The position numbers were made by a program, and so were the translations under genes. Shown one piece after another: positions 14,304 to 27,706 of a DNA stretch of 37,241 nt (positions are counted from its first letter, which is position 1; each line of letters begins with the position of its first letter). This DNA is from Gammaproteobacteria bacterium (GTDB lineage Bacteria > Pseudomonadota > Gammaproteobacteria > Pseudomonadales > Ketobacteraceae), in NCBI GenBank assembly GCA_013178375.1, contig JABLXQ010000057.1:1-37241 (forward strand). The letters are read 5' to 3'. Under the pieces are notes generated by a model. It searched no databases and was not told where the DNA came from. It saw nothing but the letters and a program-made list of their open reading frames with translations.

Positions 14304-15923
14304 TTAAACCCGGAACTGCTTGGCCACCGCACTCAGTTTCTGCGTCACCTTGTGCAGCTGTTCGGTAGAACTGGCTACTTTCGCCGAACCGTCCGCCGCC
14401 CGTTGCGCTGACGAACTGATTTCATCGATCGCCTGCTGGATGAAGTGCGATGTCTGCTGCTGCTCTTCAGTAGCCGATGCAATCTGGGTGTTCATCACAT
14501 TGATTTCCTCGACGCGGGACGTAATGGCCTGCAGCGAAGAACCGGTTTCGCCGGCTTTTGCCACACTCTCTTCCGCCTTGCGCTGGCCGTTGGCCATGAC
14601 TTCGGAAATGGCGCGTGCAGTACGCTGCAACTGCTCGATCACACGATGGATTTCTTCAGTGGATTCCTGGGTGCGCGACGCCAGCGTACGCACTTCGTCC
14701 GCCACCACCGCAAACCCGCGGCCATGCTCGCCGGCACGGGCCGCTTCGATGGCAGCATTCAACGCCAACAAGTTGGTCTGCGACGCGATGCCTTGAATCA
14801 CATCCAGAATCTGGCCGACGTTGGAGGTGTCTGCTTCCAGCTGGTGGATGGTTTCACCTGCTTTCGCCACTTCCCGCGCCAGATCGTTGATGGTGCGAAT
14901 CGCTTCACTCACGATGCCGTGGCCTTTCTTCGCCTGGTCATTGGCATCCGACGCCGCTTCGGCCGCATTGGACGTGTTCACCGCATTTTCATTCAGGCTC
15001 TCGAACATTTCCTTCATGGAGCGGTTCACACTCACTGTGGCTTGCAGCTGCTCCGACGAGGCACTCTCGCTATCATTCGCCAGGGAACCCAGTTCCTTGC
15101 TGACATCGCTCAGCGGCGAAATACTGGTGACTACATCGCCGATGATGCCCTGCAAACGTTCAACGAAGGAATTGAACCAGTACACCAGGGTGCCGATTTC
15201 ATCTTCCGAATTCTGCTTGATGCGCTTGGTCAGGTCACCCTCGCCACTGGCGATTTCCTGCAGCGAGGTCACCACGCGACCAATACTGCCAGTCACCATC
15301 ATTGTGACGTAGAGAGACACCGAGATCAGCACGATGGTAATCAGCACCGCAATCACGGCGCCCACGTTCAATGCAGTGGCCGAGTCGGCAATGGAATTGG
15401 AAATGTTGCTGGAAAACAGTTCGTGGCTTTCGTCACGAAAATCGCGCAGCTGGGATTTCAGGGAATTCAGCTTCGATCCCATCGTCTCGACCTTGGTATT
15501 GAGCTGCGCGAAATCGGCCTTGCCGGAAATCATGCCTTCTGAAATCTCGCGTGCCAGCATGTAGTAATTTTCAAAGCTGGAAGCCAGATCCTCCACCTCG
15601 CGCTTGCGATTCGGTTCCAGCGCTTTGATCTCGCGGAACAGAGAGCGCATTTTTTCCGAGTTTTCATCGGCGCCTTTCATCATGTCCAGCTCGCCAGCAC
15701 TGACTGCGGAATTGAGAATTTCCGTAGTGCGGTCCAGCGTCACTATGACGTTGTTTGCCCGTTCCAGAATCGGATAGTAGGTGTCACGCACACTTTCCAG
15801 CTTGTGCCGGGTTTCGGTATTGACCGAAAAGTTGTAGGCAAGATTGGTAGCGAACCCCAGCACGCCCACCAGCGGGATCAGAAGCAACTTGAATTTGATC
15901 GAGATACGGTTGAACCAGTTCAT
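14304..15923 (-). CDS. Methyl-accepting chemotaxis protein
   Basis: The 539-residue transmembrane chemoreceptor would signal to CheA/CheW. A first membrane helix (about 12-31) is followed by a helical periplasmic sensor of about 150 residues, like a four-helix-bundle domain, a second membrane helix (about 185-210), a HAMP domain (about 211-263) and a coiled-coil cytoplasmic domain. The hairpin tip that binds CheA/CheW, with [20 protein letters not shown] and [14 protein letters not shown], is intact. No C-terminal NWETF-like pentapeptide is present (it ends VAKQFRV). The ligand is unknown. The ATG at 15923 has GGAG eight bases upstream. It sits between the tus operon and cysG, which are nearer to each other in pseudomonads, so it may be an insertion into an old gene order. 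Confidence 0.95.
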   Translation of the reverse strand: MNWFNRISIKFKLLLIPLVGVLGFATNLAYNFSVNTETRHKLESVRDTYYPILERANNVIVTLDRTTEILNSAVSAGELDMMKGADENSEKMRSLFREIKALEPNRKREVEDLASSFENYYMLAREISEGMISGKADFAQLNTKVETMGSKLNSLKSQLRDFRDESHELFSSNISNSIADSATALNVGAVIAVLITIVLISVSLYVTMMVTGSIGRVVTSLQEIASGEGDLTKRIKQNSEDEIGTLVYWFNSFVERLQGIIGDVVTSISPLSDVSKELGSLANDSESASSEQLQATVSVNRSMKEMFESLNENAVNTSNAAEAASDANDQAKKGHGIVSEAIRTINDLAREVAKAGETIHQLEADTSNVGQILDVIQGIASQTNLLALNAAIEAARAGEHGRGFAVVADEVRTLASRTQESTEEIHRVIEQLQRTARAISEVMANGQRKAEESVAKAGETGSSLQAITSRVEEINVMNTQIASATEEQQQTSHFIQQAIDEISSSAQRAADGSAKVASSTEQLHKVTQKLSAVAKQFRV

Positions 15924-16046
15924 GTAGCAAGCTCCGGCGAAAACTCCCTATACCAGTTTAAAGGTTAGACGATGCCGGATGTTTGAAAAGGACGCGGCCC
16001 TGAAAAACCAATGGTTATCAAGGCCGGTGGCAGGAAATACAGAGAA

Positions 16047-17465
16047 TCAGAACGAGGTGGAAGCGTCGCCGGCAGCAGCAGGTTCAAACCATTTCAGCTT
16101 GTCGTGCAGCTTGACCACGTCGCCGACAATGATCAGCGTTGGCGCTTTAACTTCCTGATTTTTAACATGTTCAACCATGTTCGCCAGATCGGATACAAAC
16201 ACCCGCTGATGCCGGGTGGTACCCTGCTGGATCAGGGCAATCGGCGTGGTGTCTGCCAGACCATGGGCTATCAGTCGCTCACAGATGGACGGCAACCCGA
16301 CCAGACCCATGTAGAACACCAGCGTCTGCTTTTCGCGGGCCAGGGTGGGCCAATCCAGGTCCAGGGAACCGTCTTTCAGATGGCCGGTAACGAAACGTAC
16401 TGACTGGGCATGATCCCGATGGGTGAGCGGAATACCGGCGTAACTGGCACAGCCCGACGCGGCCGTAATGCCCGGCACCACCTGGAACTGGATACCGGCC
16501 TGGGCCAGCCGGTCGATTTCCTCGCCGCCACGCCCGAAGATAAAGGGGTCACCCCCCTTCAACCGGCACACGCGGTGGCCTTTCAGGGCCAGTTCCACCA
16601 GGTATTCGTTGATCTGGTCCTGCGGCACGGCGTGATCGCTGCGGGCCTTGCCGACATAAATGCGGGTGGCATCGCGACGCACCAGATCGAGAATCTCGGG
16701 ACTCACCAGGCGGTCGTACAGCACCACGTCCGCCTGCTGCATCAACCGCAGGGCACGAAACGTCAACAGATCAGGATCACCGGGACCGGCACCCACCAGA
16801 TACACCTCGCCCTTGTGCAACGCGGGTGCCTCAGGATTGGCCAGTAACTGCTGCAGCATCTGCTCAGCGTCACGCTCCTTGCCAGCAAACACATATTCGG
16901 CGATCGGTCCGGACAGCACGTTCTCCCAGAAGCCACGCCGCTGGTTCACATCGCCAAAACGCGCTTTTACCTGATCGCGGAACTGCCCCACCAGATGGGC
17001 AAGACGACCATAGCTCGCCGGGATGAGCGTTTCCAGCTTGGCGCGGATCAGTCGAGCCAACACCGGCGACTGCCCGCCACTGGAAACAGCGATCACCAGC
17101 GGCGAACGATCCACGATGGACGGCAGAATGAAGGTGCACAATTCCTGATTGTCCACCACATTCACCGGAATGTGCCGGGCTTTCGCCTGCGCCGACACCT
17201 CGCGGTTCAGGGCTTCGTCGTCGGTGGCGGCGATGACCAGCGCAACACCCTCCAGATCTTGCGCGATGAAACTGCGCACATGCTTTTCCGACTGGGGATT
17301 TTTCGCCAGCAGCTGCTCCATCGCGACGGAGAACTCCAGCGCCACCACCCGGACATTGGCGCCGGCACGCTGCAGCATGGATGCCTTGCGCGTCGCCACT
17401 TCGCCACCACCGACCACCAGGCAGCGCTGATTCTTCAACTGATAAAAAATCGGCAGATAATCCAT
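16047..17465 (-). CDS. cysG: Siroheme synthase CysG (trifunctional)
   Basis: CysG makes siroheme from uroporphyrinogen III for sulfite and nitrite reductases. The 472-residue protein has both halves. The N-terminal precorrin-2 dehydrogenase/ferrochelatase domain (1-210) carries the NAD motif [11 protein letters not shown] (18-27), Asp105 in VNVVDN and Ser128/129 in AVSSGG, the known catalytic positions. The C-terminal SAM-dependent uroporphyrinogen-III methyltransferase (216-460) carries [15 protein letters not shown] and [17 protein letters not shown]. The length matches the E. coli enzyme. It follows serS by 21 bases and is probably last in a lolA-rarA-serS-cysG unit. Confidence 0.96.
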   Translation of the reverse strand: MDYLPIFYQLKNQRCLVVGGGEVATRKASMLQRAGANVRVVALEFSVAMEQLLAKNPQSEKHVRSFIAQDLEGVALVIAATDDEALNREVSAQAKARHIPVNVVDNQELCTFILPSIVDRSPLVIAVSSGGQSPVLARLIRAKLETLIPASYGRLAHLVGQFRDQVKARFGDVNQRRGFWENVLSGPIAEYVFAGKERDAEQMLQQLLANPEAPALHKGEVYLVGAGPGDPDLLTFRALRLMQQADVVLYDRLVSPEILDLVRRDATRIYVGKARSDHAVPQDQINEYLVELALKGHRVCRLKGGDPFIFGRGGEEIDRLAQAGIQFQVVPGITAASGCASYAGIPLTHRDHAQSVRFVTGHLKDGSLDLDWPTLAREKQTLVFYMGLVGLPSICERLIAHGLADTTPIALIQQGTTRHQRVFVSDLANMVEHVKNQEVKAPTLIIVGDVVKLHDKLKWFEPAAAGDASTSF

Positions 17466-17486
17466 CGTTCAACCATTCATCCTGAT

Positions 17487-18830
<1,344 letters not shown>

Positions 18831-20183
18831 CTACTGACTGCCGCCCCGCTTGCGGTCGTAACGACGCCAGGGGCTCTTGCGATCCTGCTCGCGCAGAAAC
18901 TTCAGTTTCTCGCCGATCTTGATTTCCAGGCCACGGGGCGCCGGCTCGTACCAATGTGCATCCTGCAAAACCTCCGGGAAATAATTTTCGCCAGCCGCAT
19001 AGGCATCGGGAAAATCATGGGCATAACGGTATTCGGCGCCATGGCGCTGCTCTTTCATCAGTTTGGTGGGCGCGTTGCGCAGGTGGATCGGCACTTCAAG
19101 ACTGGGTTGTTCCGCCACGGCGCTGCGTATTGCCTTGAATGCCGTGTACACCGCATTGCTTTTCGGCGCGCAGGCCATGTACGCCACTGCCTGGGCGATG
19201 GCCAACTCCCCTTCCGGGCTGCCGAGGCGGGTCTGCACATCCCAGGCATTCAATGCCAGGGTCAGCGCACGCGGATCGGCATTGCCGATATCTTCACTGG
19301 CCATCCGCACCACCCGCCGGGCGATATAAAGCGCGTCGCAACCGCCGTCCAGCATGCGCACAAACCAGTACAGCGCCGCATCCGGTGACGATCCGCGCAC
19401 GGCCTTATGCAGCGCTGAAATCTGATCGTAAAAAACATCACCGCCCTTGTCGAACCGGCGCAGCTCGGTGCCGGTGGCCTGTTCCAGCGTACGCAGGTTC
19501 ACCTCGGCATCACCATCCGCATGCGCCAGTTCCACCGCGATTTCCAGCAGATTCAGCGCGCGACGGGCATCGCCGTCCGCCAGCTTCGCAATGCGCGGCA
19601 GCACTTCTTCCGCAATCACAATTTCCTGATTGCCCAGACCACGACTCTTGTCATTCACCGCCTGCTGCAACAATTGCTCGATATCCGTTTCATCCAGCGG
19701 CTTCAGCACATACACGCGGGCGCGGGACAGCAGCGCATTGTTCAGTTCAAACGAAGGATTTTCAGTGGTGGCGCCGATGAAAATCACCGTACCATCTTCG
19801 ATGTAGGGCAGGAACGCATCCTGCTGCGCCTTGTTGAAACGATGCACTTCATCCACGAACAGCACCGTCTTGCGACCGAAACGTTGCTGCTCCTTGGCTT
19901 GATCGATGGCGGCACGAATTTCCTTCACGCCGCTCAACACCGCCGACACACTCAGAAACTGCGCATCGACATAGTTCGCCAGAATCATTGCCAGTGTGGT
20001 TTTCCCCACCCCCGGCGGACCCCACAGGATCATGGAATGAATATGGCCAGCCTCGATCGACCGCCGCAACGGCTGGCCTTCACCAAACAGATGTCGCTGC
20101 CCCACATACTGTTCCAGCGTCGCCGGCCGCATGCGGGCTGCAAGCGGTTGCCACTGATTGTCGCTGGAAAACAGGTCGGCCAT
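18831..20183 (-). CDS. rarA: Replication-associated recombination protein A (RarA/MgsA)
   Basis: RarA is an AAA+ ATPase of the clamp-loader-like group that acts at stalled replication forks. The 450-residue protein has Walker [10 protein letters not shown], Walker [11 protein letters not shown], sensor 1 [10 protein letters not shown] and the arginine finger region ALLSRARVY, followed by the tetramerisation domain. The ATG at 20183 is preceded by AAGGA four bases upstream and gives the usual MADLF start. A TTG 12 bases earlier (20195) is the alternative. It lies 23 bases after lolA, an order widely conserved in gammaproteobacteria (lolA-rarA-serS). Confidence 0.95.
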   Translation of the reverse strand: MADLFSSDNQWQPLAARMRPATLEQYVGQRHLFGEGQPLRRSIEAGHIHSMILWGPPGVGKTTLAMILANYVDAQFLSVSAVLSGVKEIRAAIDQAKEQQRFGRKTVLFVDEVHRFNKAQQDAFLPYIEDGTVIFIGATTENPSFELNNALLSRARVYVLKPLDETDIEQLLQQAVNDKSRGLGNQEIVIAEEVLPRIAKLADGDARRALNLLEIAVELAHADGDAEVNLRTLEQATGTELRRFDKGGDVFYDQISALHKAVRGSSPDAALYWFVRMLDGGCDALYIARRVVRMASEDIGNADPRALTLALNAWDVQTRLGSPEGELAIAQAVAYMACAPKSNAVYTAFKAIRSAVAEQPSLEVPIHLRNAPTKLMKEQRHGAEYRYAHDFPDAYAAGENYFPEVLQDAHWYEPAPRGLEIKIGEKLKFLREQDRKSPWRRYDRKRGGSQ

Positions 20184-20206
20184 AAAATCCTTCAAGTCAG
20201 TTGTAT

Positions 20207-20848
20207 TCAGGATTCTTCGATCAGATCGACGCTATCCGGCAGGTTCAGTTCAAACACCTTGCCGTCCAGCTTTTGGTTTTTCTGGATTTTGGTGAATTCT
20301 ATGCGGGTGGTCTGGCCCAGGTTGTCTTCAAGATACATGTCGCGCAGATAACCCTGCAGGAAATGCACGCGCAGCAGGCTGAACATGGCCTCACTGTCCT
20401 TCGGGCGCAGGTCGAACCGCACCTCGCCGGTGTTCTCGAACACATAGCCGGTGACGGAAAAATTCTGCTGGATCTGCTGCGGATCGCCGCTCAGCAACAG
20501 CGCGGGCGTATTGCCAATCTGATTGTCGAGTTTCTTTTTGGTGGCCTGCTCCAAGTCCCGGTCATAGATCAGCAGGGACTTGCCGTCCGACACGATCTGT
20601 TGCGGATAGGGTTCGTCCGTGTCCCAGCGAAAATGGCCCGGGCGCTGAATCCACATGGAGCCCGTGACATGCTGCAGTGTGGTCTGCTTGGCGTCATTCA
20701 CCCATTGTTCGAATACTGCCTGCATGGACTGCATGTCGGTGAGCAACTGGTTGAGCTGCTGGCTGGCCTTGTCGGGACTGAGATCGCCAGCCCGGGCACC
20801 TTGCGCAAACGCCAGGGCAAGCAGGGCACTAAGGAAAATACGAACCAT
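20207..20848 (-). CDS. lolA: Outer-membrane lipoprotein carrier protein LolA
   Basis: LolA carries lipoproteins through the periplasm from LolCDE to LolB; predicted clients in this window include the lipoproteins at 9569 and 11577. The 213-residue precursor has a cleavable Sec signal ([20 protein letters not shown], cut before GDLS) and the beta-barrel-like LolA fold with [20 protein letters not shown] (twenty residues, including the conserved Arg-Pro-Gly and Phe-Arg-Trp). The ATG has GAAGGT upstream. It is separated from ftsK by 101 bases, in which I see no gene. Confidence 0.95.
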   Translation of the reverse strand: MVRIFLSALLALAFAQGARAGDLSPDKASQQLNQLLTDMQSMQAVFEQWVNDAKQTTLQHVTGSMWIQRPGHFRWDTDEPYPQQIVSDGKSLLIYDRDLEQATKKKLDNQIGNTPALLLSGDPQQIQQNFSVTGYVFENTGEVRFDLRPKDSEAMFSLLRVHFLQGYLRDMYLEDNLGQTTRIEFTKIQKNQKLDGKVFELNLPDSVDLIEES

Positions 20849-20949
20849 GGAATTACCTTCAGATACAGACGCCGCCGGGGTTTCGGCCGCGATACCAGGA
20901 ATGTGGACAGAATGAAAGGATGGCGGTTCCAGGCCGGAACCGCCGATTG

Positions 20950-23307
20950 TCAGCGGTGGGGACCGGGCGCCAGGACTTCGCGCTGGCCGTTGGTCTGCAT
21001 TTCTGTCACCACGCCTGCCGCTTCCATCGCTTCGATCATTCTGGCGGCGCGATTATACCCGATTTTCAGCTTGCGCTGGACCGAGGAAATGGAGGCACGG
21101 CGGGATTCCAGCACGAACTCGACGGCCTGGTCATACAGGGGATCGGACTCGGAATCACCCCCACCTTCGCCGCCTGCATCCCCAGGCGCGGGGCCGGCTT
21201 CGTGGTTACCTTCCAGAATCTCATCCAGATAGTCGGGGGCACCACGGCGACGCCAGTCGTCACAGACGCGATGCACTTCGTCGTCATCCACGAAGGCACC
21301 GTGCACCCGCACCGGCAGACCGGTCCCGGGCGGCAGGTACAGCATGTCACCATGACCCAGTAACTGCTCGGCACCACCCTGATCCAGAATGGTCCGCGAA
21401 TCGATCTTCGACGACACCTGGAACGCCATACGGGTAGGAACGTTGGCCTTGATCAGACCGGTGATCACGTCCACCGACGGCCGCTGGGTTGCCAGAATCA
21501 GGTGAATACCGGCAGCACGGGCCTTCTGTGCAATCCGCGCAATCTGTTCTTCCACCTTCTTGCCCACGATCATCATCATGTCGGCGAATTCGTCGATCAC
21601 CACCACAATGAAGGGCAGCCCGCCCAGTTCGCGCGGCTGCTGCGAATCGATTTCCGGCTGATGGAACGGGTCCATGATGGGCTCGCCGCGCTTGCTGGCG
21701 TCCTTCACCTTTTTGTTATAGCCCGCCAGGTTGCGCACGCCCATCGCCGCCATCAGGCGATAACGCCGCTCCATCTCCGCCACACACCAGCGCAGCGCAT
21801 TGGACGCTTCCTTCATGTCGGTCACCACCGGTGTCAGCAGGTGGGGAATGTTGTCGTACACCGACAGTTCCAGCATTTTCGGGTCGATCATGATCAGGCG
21901 CAGATCTTCCGGCGTGGCCTTGAACAGCATGCTGATCAGCATCGCGTTCAGACCAACCGACTTACCGGAACCGGTGGTGCCCGCCACCAGCAGGTGCGGC
22001 ATCTTTTGCAGGTCGGCGATCACCGGCTTGCCGGAAATATCCTTGCCCAGCGCCAGCACCAGCGGCGATTGCGTCTTGTCGTAATCCTGCGACGCGATGA
22101 TTTCGCTCAGACGAATGATTTCCCGGCTCTCGTTGGGAATCTCGACTCCCACCACGGTCTTGCCGGGAATCACCTCCACCACCCGCACGCTCACCACCGC
22201 CAGAGACCGGGCCAGATCCTTCGCCAGGTTGGTGATACGGCTCGCCTTCACACCGGCTGCGGGCTGGATCTCAAACCGTGTCACCACCGGACCGGGCATC
22301 ACATTGACCACTTCCGCTTCCACGTTGAAATCCCGCAGCTTGATTTCCAGCAGACGGGACATGCTTTCCAGCGTTTCAGTGGAATAGCCTTTCTTGGAAT
22401 TCTTGTCCGCCACATCGAGCAGCGAAATTGGTGGCAGCGACCCATCCACCGGCGTATCGAACAACGGCTTCTGGCGCTCCTTCTGCACCCGTACGCTTTG
22501 CTCCACATCCGGCAGCGGCAATTCGATTACCGGTGGCTTGCGGGTTTCCTGTTTCGCCCTGTCCTGCTTCAGCGATTCCTGGCGTTTTTTCAGCGCCTGC
22601 TTCGCCACTTTCTCATCGTCTTTCGTGGCGGAAATACCGTCGGGCTGTGTGCGTTTATCCTGAATACGCACCAGTTCCTGCTTAAGCCAATCAATCAATT
22701 TCAAAGTGAGCTTGCCAGTACCGTCGATCACCTTCAGCCAGGACACATCGGTGAACATGGTCATGCCAGTGAGAAACATTGCCAGCAGAAACAGCGTGGC
22801 ACCCAGCGCATTGAGATTGGTCAGCGCGGCACGCCCCACTTCAATACCGAGAATACCGCCAGCCGTGTTGCGTCCCACTGCATCGATATCCGGCAGCGAG
22901 CCGGGAATCACGCGGAAATGCACGTAGGCCAGACCAGTTGCCGCCACCATCGTCATCACGAAACCCAGAAAACGCAGCGACGCCATCAGCCAGCTCCACT
23001 GCGAACTCTTGTCGCGGAACACCAGCCACGCGCGCCATGCAATCAGAATGGGAAAAAGATAGGCGAGATAACCAAACAGCGACATCAGAACATCAGCGCA
23101 CCAGGCACCGGCGGGACCACCCAGGTTGTGCACGCTGCGCGCGCTGCCCAGGCTGCTCCAGCCTGGATCTTTGACATCGAAAGTGGCCAGTGCCGCCAGC
23201 AGATAAATGGACAGGAAGAACAGCACGATGATGGCGCCCTCGCGCACACCCCGCACCAGCAGAACGGACCATTGGGGAATATGGGGCTGAACCTGTTCTT
23301 TTTTCAA
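20950..23307 (-). CDS. ftsK: DNA translocase FtsK
   Basis: FtsK links division to chromosome dimer resolution: it anchors at the septum and pumps DNA toward dif for XerCD. The 785-residue protein has four or so N-terminal membrane helices (about 23-44, 75-95, 108-128, 168-185), a charged linker (about 205-300) shorter than in E. coli, the RecA-like motor with Walker A GTTGSGKS (443-450) and Walker [12 protein letters not shown], and a C-terminal gamma winged helix (about 722-785) for KOPS recognition. The only start codon that keeps the membrane domain is TTG at 23307, with AAAGGA nine bases upstream and an in-frame stop 15 bases before it. Confidence 0.96.
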   Translation of the reverse strand: MKKEQVQPHIPQWSVLLVRGVREGAIIVLFFLSIYLLAALATFDVKDPGWSSLGSARSVHNLGGPAGAWCADVLMSLFGYLAYLFPILIAWRAWLVFRDKSSQWSWLMASLRFLGFVMTMVAATGLAYVHFRVIPGSLPDIDAVGRNTAGGILGIEVGRAALTNLNALGATLFLLAMFLTGMTMFTDVSWLKVIDGTGKLTLKLIDWLKQELVRIQDKRTQPDGISATKDDEKVAKQALKKRQESLKQDRAKQETRKPPVIELPLPDVEQSVRVQKERQKPLFDTPVDGSLPPISLLDVADKNSKKGYSTETLESMSRLLEIKLRDFNVEAEVVNVMPGPVVTRFEIQPAAGVKASRITNLAKDLARSLAVVSVRVVEVIPGKTVVGVEIPNESREIIRLSEIIASQDYDKTQSPLVLALGKDISGKPVIADLQKMPHLLVAGTTGSGKSVGLNAMLISMLFKATPEDLRLIMIDPKMLELSVYDNIPHLLTPVVTDMKEASNALRWCVAEMERRYRLMAAMGVRNLAGYNKKVKDASKRGEPIMDPFHQPEIDSQQPRELGGLPFIVVVIDEFADMMMIVGKKVEEQIARIAQKARAAGIHLILATQRPSVDVITGLIKANVPTRMAFQVSSKIDSRTILDQGGAEQLLGHGDMLYLPPGTGLPVRVHGAFVDDDEVHRVCDDWRRRGAPDYLDEILEGNHEAGPAPGDAGGEGGGDSESDPLYDQAVEFVLESRRASISSVQRKLKIGYNRAARMIEAMEAAGVVTEMQTNGQREVLAPGPHR

Positions 23308-23377
23308 AACGCGCGTCCTTTAAGTCGGCCCGGAGCAGACAGGCTACGGGCCGCAATGGCTTGTGATCCACTGATCC

Positions 23378-23407
23378 ATTTTAGCGGCAAATCATGACTT
23401 TGCACAA
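23378..23407 (-). promoter_or_regulatory. Candidate sigma-70 promoter of ftsK
   Basis: On the minus strand TTGTGC (23407-23402) and TAAAAT (23383-23378) are separated by 18 bases, about 70 bases upstream of the ftsK start. This gap (23308-23480) also includes the downstream end of the alanine dehydrogenase gene, where I see only the weak inverted pair TTAGG / CCTAA. Confidence 0.4.
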
Positions 23408-23480
23408 ACTTTAGGCAGCACCGCCTCAGGTTTGCGACCTAAGTGCATAATGTTAAGCGTCTATTGTACTGATTGCCGGG

Positions 23481-24536
23481 TCAGGATAACAAAGCCGGAT
23501 GCACAATTCTGCCGCCCGCCACATTAACCCCCTGCTGCAACGACGGCACCTGCTGCCACTGCCCGCCAGCCAGCTTGTGCACATAGGGCAGGATGGCGCC
23601 GGACAACGCCTGCGACGCCGTGCGCGGCACTGCCCCTGGCATATTCGTCACCCCCATGTGCATCACGCCCTCATCCACATACACCGGGTTGCGGTAATCC
23701 GTGGCGCGGATGGTTTCGATGCAGCCGCCCTGATCAATGGAAATATCCGCGATGAATCCGCCGTCCGGCATGGCGCGCACCATGTCGCGGGTCACCAGCT
23801 TGGGCGCCTTCGCACCGGGAATCAGCACGGCGCCGATCACCATGTCCGCCTCGCACATGGCGGTGGCGATAGCCTCCTGGTAAGCAAACAGGCCGGTGAT
23901 ATTGGGCGCGATGGCTTCGATGGCTCGCAATGCATCCGGGGAGCGATCAAACGCCGTGACGTAGGCTCCCATCGCGGCGGCCATTCGCGCTGCATTCTGC
24001 CCCGCCACGCCGGCGCCGATAATCACCACCCGGCCATTTTCCGCGCCAGGCACGCCGCCCAGCAGCAACCCTTTTCCACCCATCGACCGATGCAGATAAT
24101 GCACTCCCGCCTGCACCGCCACCCGACCGGCAATTTCGCTCATGGGCGCCAGCAGCGGCAAGCGGCCGCCCTCCACCACTGTCTCGAATGCGACAGCGGT
24201 CAGCCCGATGTCACACAAGCGACGACTCAATTCCGGATTGGGTGCCAGATGCAGGTAGCAGAACAGCAGGTGGTGGCTGCGCAACAGCGCAAGATCACCC
24301 GCAATCGGCTCCTTCACTTTCACGATCAGCTCGGCGGATGCAAACACTGCTTCCGCCGAGGGAAGAATAGTCGCCCCTGCCGCCACGAATTCCGCATCGG
24401 AATAGCCACTCAGCAAGCCAGCCGACGCCTGCACCAGCACCTCATGCCCGGCATGCACCAGCTCCGCCACCGCATAGGGAATCAGCGCCACCCGCGCCTC
24501 CATGGGTTTGGTTTCCATCGGTACTCCGATCTTCAT
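23481..24536 (-). CDS. ald: Alanine dehydrogenase
   Basis: Ald interconverts L-alanine and pyruvate plus ammonia with NAD. From the ATG at 24536 (351 residues) the catalytic positions match the family: Arg15, Lys75 in VKVKEP, His96 in YLHLAPN and Asp268 in DISIDQGG. The NAD Rossmann motif is VIIGAGVAGQNAARMA (171-186). An in-frame upstream ATG at 24560 is disfavoured because 24536 has a perfect GGAGG seven bases before it. It is inserted between ftsK and trxB, which are adjacent in pseudomonads as I recall, and is divergent from trxB. Lrp/AsnC regulators usually control ald genes; none is encoded here. Confidence 0.95.
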   Translation of the reverse strand: MKIGVPMETKPMEARVALIPYAVAELVHAGHEVLVQASAGLLSGYSDAEFVAAGATILPSAEAVFASAELIVKVKEPIAGDLALLRSHHLLFCYLHLAPNPELSRRLCDIGLTAVAFETVVEGGRLPLLAPMSEIAGRVAVQAGVHYLHRSMGGKGLLLGGVPGAENGRVVIIGAGVAGQNAARMAAAMGAYVTAFDRSPDALRAIEAIAPNITGLFAYQEAIATAMCEADMVIGAVLIPGAKAPKLVTRDMVRAMPDGGFIADISIDQGGCIETIRATDYRNPVYVDEGVMHMGVTNMPGAVPRTASQALSGAILPYVHKLAGGQWQQVPSLQQGVNVAGGRIVHPALLS

Positions 24537-24613
24537 GATCAACCTCCGCAGATGACACAACCGGTTTCTGTATAATCAGTATAGTTCCACCCTATATTCA
24601 AGATTCGTACTAA

Positions 24614-25648
<1,035 letters not shown>

Positions 25649-25652
25649 TCGC

Positions 25653-26378
25653 ATGATCAAAATCCCCGTCCTGGATTACCGCCACCAGGACTTCCCTCCC
25701 ATCGAGCACGCCCTGGCTGAACCCAATGGCCTGCTCGCTGCGGGAGGCGACCTCTCCGTCGACCGTCTGCTCAAAGCCTATTCGCAGGGCATTTTTCCCT
25801 GGTTCGACGACGACCAACCGATCCTCTGGTGGTCCCCCAATCCCCGCGCCGTTCTGTTTCTGGACCAACTCCACATCTCCCGCAGCCTGCACAAAACCCT
25901 CCGCAGCGGACGTTTCACCGTAACCGCAGACACCGCCTTCGACGCCGTGGTGGAAGCCTGCGCCGAACCCCGCAAAGGCAGCAGTGGCACCTGGATCACC
26001 CACGACATCCGCCAGGCCTACGGCATCATGCACAGGCGCGGTTACGCCCACTCCATCGAGTGCTGGTACGGCGGAGAACTTGTAGGAGGCGTTTACGGAA
26101 TCGCCTTAGGCAACCTGTTCTTCGGCGAATCCATGTTTTCCCGCATGACCGACGCTTCCAAGGTCGCCATCGTCCATCTCGTGGGCCACATGCAGCAACA
26201 AAACTGCCCGCTGATCGACTGTCAGGTAATGAATCCCCATCTGGCGCGGCTGGGCGCCACCCTGATCCCCAGGGCCGAATTCAAGTCCTATCTGCAGCGC
26301 CACGTACCTGGTCTGACACAACTGCACTCCCAGCCGGCCCAACTCTGGCAACTGACCTGGCATTACCCCGGCCAATAA
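25653..26378 (+). CDS. aat: Leucyl/phenylalanyl-tRNA--protein transferase
   Basis: Aat adds Leu or Phe from aminoacyl-tRNA to proteins with N-terminal Arg or Lys, creating primary N-degrons for ClpS-ClpAP. The 241-residue protein carries the family blocks [38 protein letters not shown] and [19 protein letters not shown]. The ATG at 25653 gives the usual N-terminus; the frame is open further upstream inside trxB but that is a shadow. It lies four bases after the trxB stop. Confidence 0.96.
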   Translation: MIKIPVLDYRHQDFPPIEHALAEPNGLLAAGGDLSVDRLLKAYSQGIFPWFDDDQPILWWSPNPRAVLFLDQLHISRSLHKTLRSGRFTVTADTAFDAVVEACAEPRKGSSGTWITHDIRQAYGIMHRRGYAHSIECWYGGELVGGVYGIALGNLFFGESMFSRMTDASKVAIVHLVGHMQQQNCPLIDCQVMNPHLARLGATLIPRAEFKSYLQRHVPGLTQLHSQPAQLWQLTWHYPGQ

Positions 26379-26483
26379 TCTTGTGACGCCAAGACTGGAA
26401 AGCACGGCAATTTCGTTTAATACTGATTAAGGCGCTTCTCACTGCATAACCACCGGGTTAATAAGGCTTTATCAGAAGACACC

Positions 26484-27194
26484 ATGACGGATCTTGCAGC
26501 GATCAAATTTTTTGTCACACCGCTCCATCAATGCAGCTACTTGCCTCGCAAGGACGCCATCACGCTGTTCGCCGATCCAAAGGCCAATCTCAATCACAAT
26601 CTCTACAGCGAGTTATCCGAACTGGGATTCCGCCGCAGCGGTAATTACCTCTATCGCCCTCACTGCCGCCAGTGCTGCGCCTGCATTCCCGTGCGCATTC
26701 CCGCCGACCGCTTCCAGATGTCGCGTCGGCAAAAACGCATCCTGCAGCGCAATGACGATCTCCAGGTGACCCGCGTACCCGCCGAATATCGCGAAGAACA
26801 CTACAACCTCTATTCACGCTATATCGAAAAAAAGCACCGCGACGGTGACATGTTCCCGCCCACACCCGAGCAGTACGAATCCTTCCTGCTCAGCGACTGG
26901 GGCAAGACCCATTTCTACGAATTCCGCCAGCCCGACGGCGAACTGCTGGCCGTAGCCGTGTGCGACCAGATGGAGAACGGCCTGTCCGCTGTCTACACCT
27001 TCTATTCCACTGAACACGCCCGCCGCAGCCTGGGCGTAATGGCGGTGCTCTGGCAAATCGAAGAGTGCAAGCGCCTGGGCCTGCCGGCTCTGTATTTGGG
27101 TTACTGGATCAAGGAATGCCAGAAGATGAAGTACAAGACCGAGTACCGGCCCCTTGAGATGTACGTCAACAATCACTGGGTCACGGTGTCCTGA
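26484..27194 (+). CDS. bpt: Aspartate/glutamate leucyltransferase (Bpt, ATE1-like)
   Basis: Bpt transfers leucine from Leu-tRNA to proteins beginning with Asp or Glu, again creating N-degrons for ClpS. The 236-residue protein has the ATE N-terminal block with QCSYLPRKDAITLF, the CRQCCACIPVRIP cysteine cluster, and the C-terminal block with SAVYTFYSTEHARRSLG and LGYWIKECQKMKYK. These are characteristic of bacterial Bpt, once annotated as arginyltransferase. It lies 105 bases after aat on the same strand; a weak gap promoter may exist there (TTAATACTG region). Confidence 0.93.
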   Translation: MTDLAAIKFFVTPLHQCSYLPRKDAITLFADPKANLNHNLYSELSELGFRRSGNYLYRPHCRQCCACIPVRIPADRFQMSRRQKRILQRNDDLQVTRVPAEYREEHYNLYSRYIEKKHRDGDMFPPTPEQYESFLLSDWGKTHFYEFRQPDGELLAVAVCDQMENGLSAVYTFYSTEHARRSLGVMAVLWQIEECKRLGLPALYLGYWIKECQKMKYKTEYRPLEMYVNNHWVTVS

Positions 27195-27258
27195 CCCTTT
27201 TTGGCCTTTCTTATCATAAGGTTATCGGTTGACACCTCAAGCAGCCACCCCCCAGTTT

Positions 27259-27288
27259 GATCCTGTCCTGTACCAGATCCCGTCCTGT
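27259..27288. repeat. 13-base tandem direct repeat upstream of infA
   Basis: GATCCTGTCCTGT (27259-27271) and GATCCCGTCCTGT (27276-27288) differ at one base and are spaced 17 bases start to start. A shorter copy, CCGTCCT, follows at 27294. They lie in the 205-base gap between bpt and infA, upstream of a possible -10 element TGATAAAT near 27312. The function is unknown; a binding site or slippage product are both possible. Confidence 0.4.
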
Positions 27289-27399
27289 TTCGGCCGTCCT
27301 CAATATTCACTTTGATAAATCCCTGCTTTTGCGGCAAAATTCACGCCCACCGGCGCCGTGCCGGAATTTGCCTTGAGTGGTCACAGAGGAAAAACCTGG

Positions 27400-27618
27400 A
27401 TGTCGAAAGAAGATTCCATCGAGATGGAAGGTACGATCGTCGAAACCCTTCCCAACACCATGTTTCGCGTCGAGCTGGAAAACGGCCACGTCGTTACCGC
27501 TCACATTTCCGGCAAAATGCGCAAGAACTACATCCGCATCCTTACCGGAGACCGCGTCAAGGTGGAAATGACACCCTACGACCTCTCCAAAGGCCGCATC
27601 ACCTACCGCGTTCGCTGA
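27400..27618 (+). CDS. infA: Translation initiation factor IF-1
   Basis: IF-1 binds the ribosomal A site on the 30S subunit during initiation. The 72-residue product has the S1/OB fold sequence of the family: [39 protein letters not shown] and GRITYRVR at the end. The ATG at 27400 follows AGAGGAAAAACCTGG. It is closed by a strong bidirectional terminator. Confidence 0.97.
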   Translation: MSKEDSIEMEGTIVETLPNTMFRVELENGHVVTAHISGKMRKNYIRILTGDRVKVEMTPYDLSKGRITYRVR

Positions 27619-27651
27619 ACTGCTTTCTCTGAACACAGGAATGCGGAGCAT

Positions 27652-27680
27652 AAAAAAACGAGCCAGAAGGCTCGTTTTTT
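27652..27680. terminator. Bidirectional terminator between infA and clpA
   Basis: The stem AAAAAACGAGCC / GGCTCGTTTTTT around an AGAA loop carries A and T tracts on both sides. It serves infA on the plus strand and clpA on the minus strand. Confidence 0.93.
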
Positions 27681-27706
27681 GTTGGGTGACGTTTGAATAG
27701 AAGTGA

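Noticed and set aside
15924-16046. Flagellar sigma-28 promoter before the chemoreceptor gene
   Set aside because: A TCAAA near 15990 on the minus strand is not followed by GCCGATAA at the needed spacing.
21502-23397. Uninterrupted 631-codon frame on the plus strand opposite ftsK
   Set aside because: It mirrors ftsK in antisense; the product is His/Gln/Arg-rich with no recognised domain, as expected from GC-biased third positions of the real gene.
24560-24600. LexA-like sequence CTGTATAATCAGTATAG between ald and trxB
   Set aside because: The LexA form is CTGT-N8-ACAG; here the right half is ATAG and the spacing is nine, so it fails both tests.
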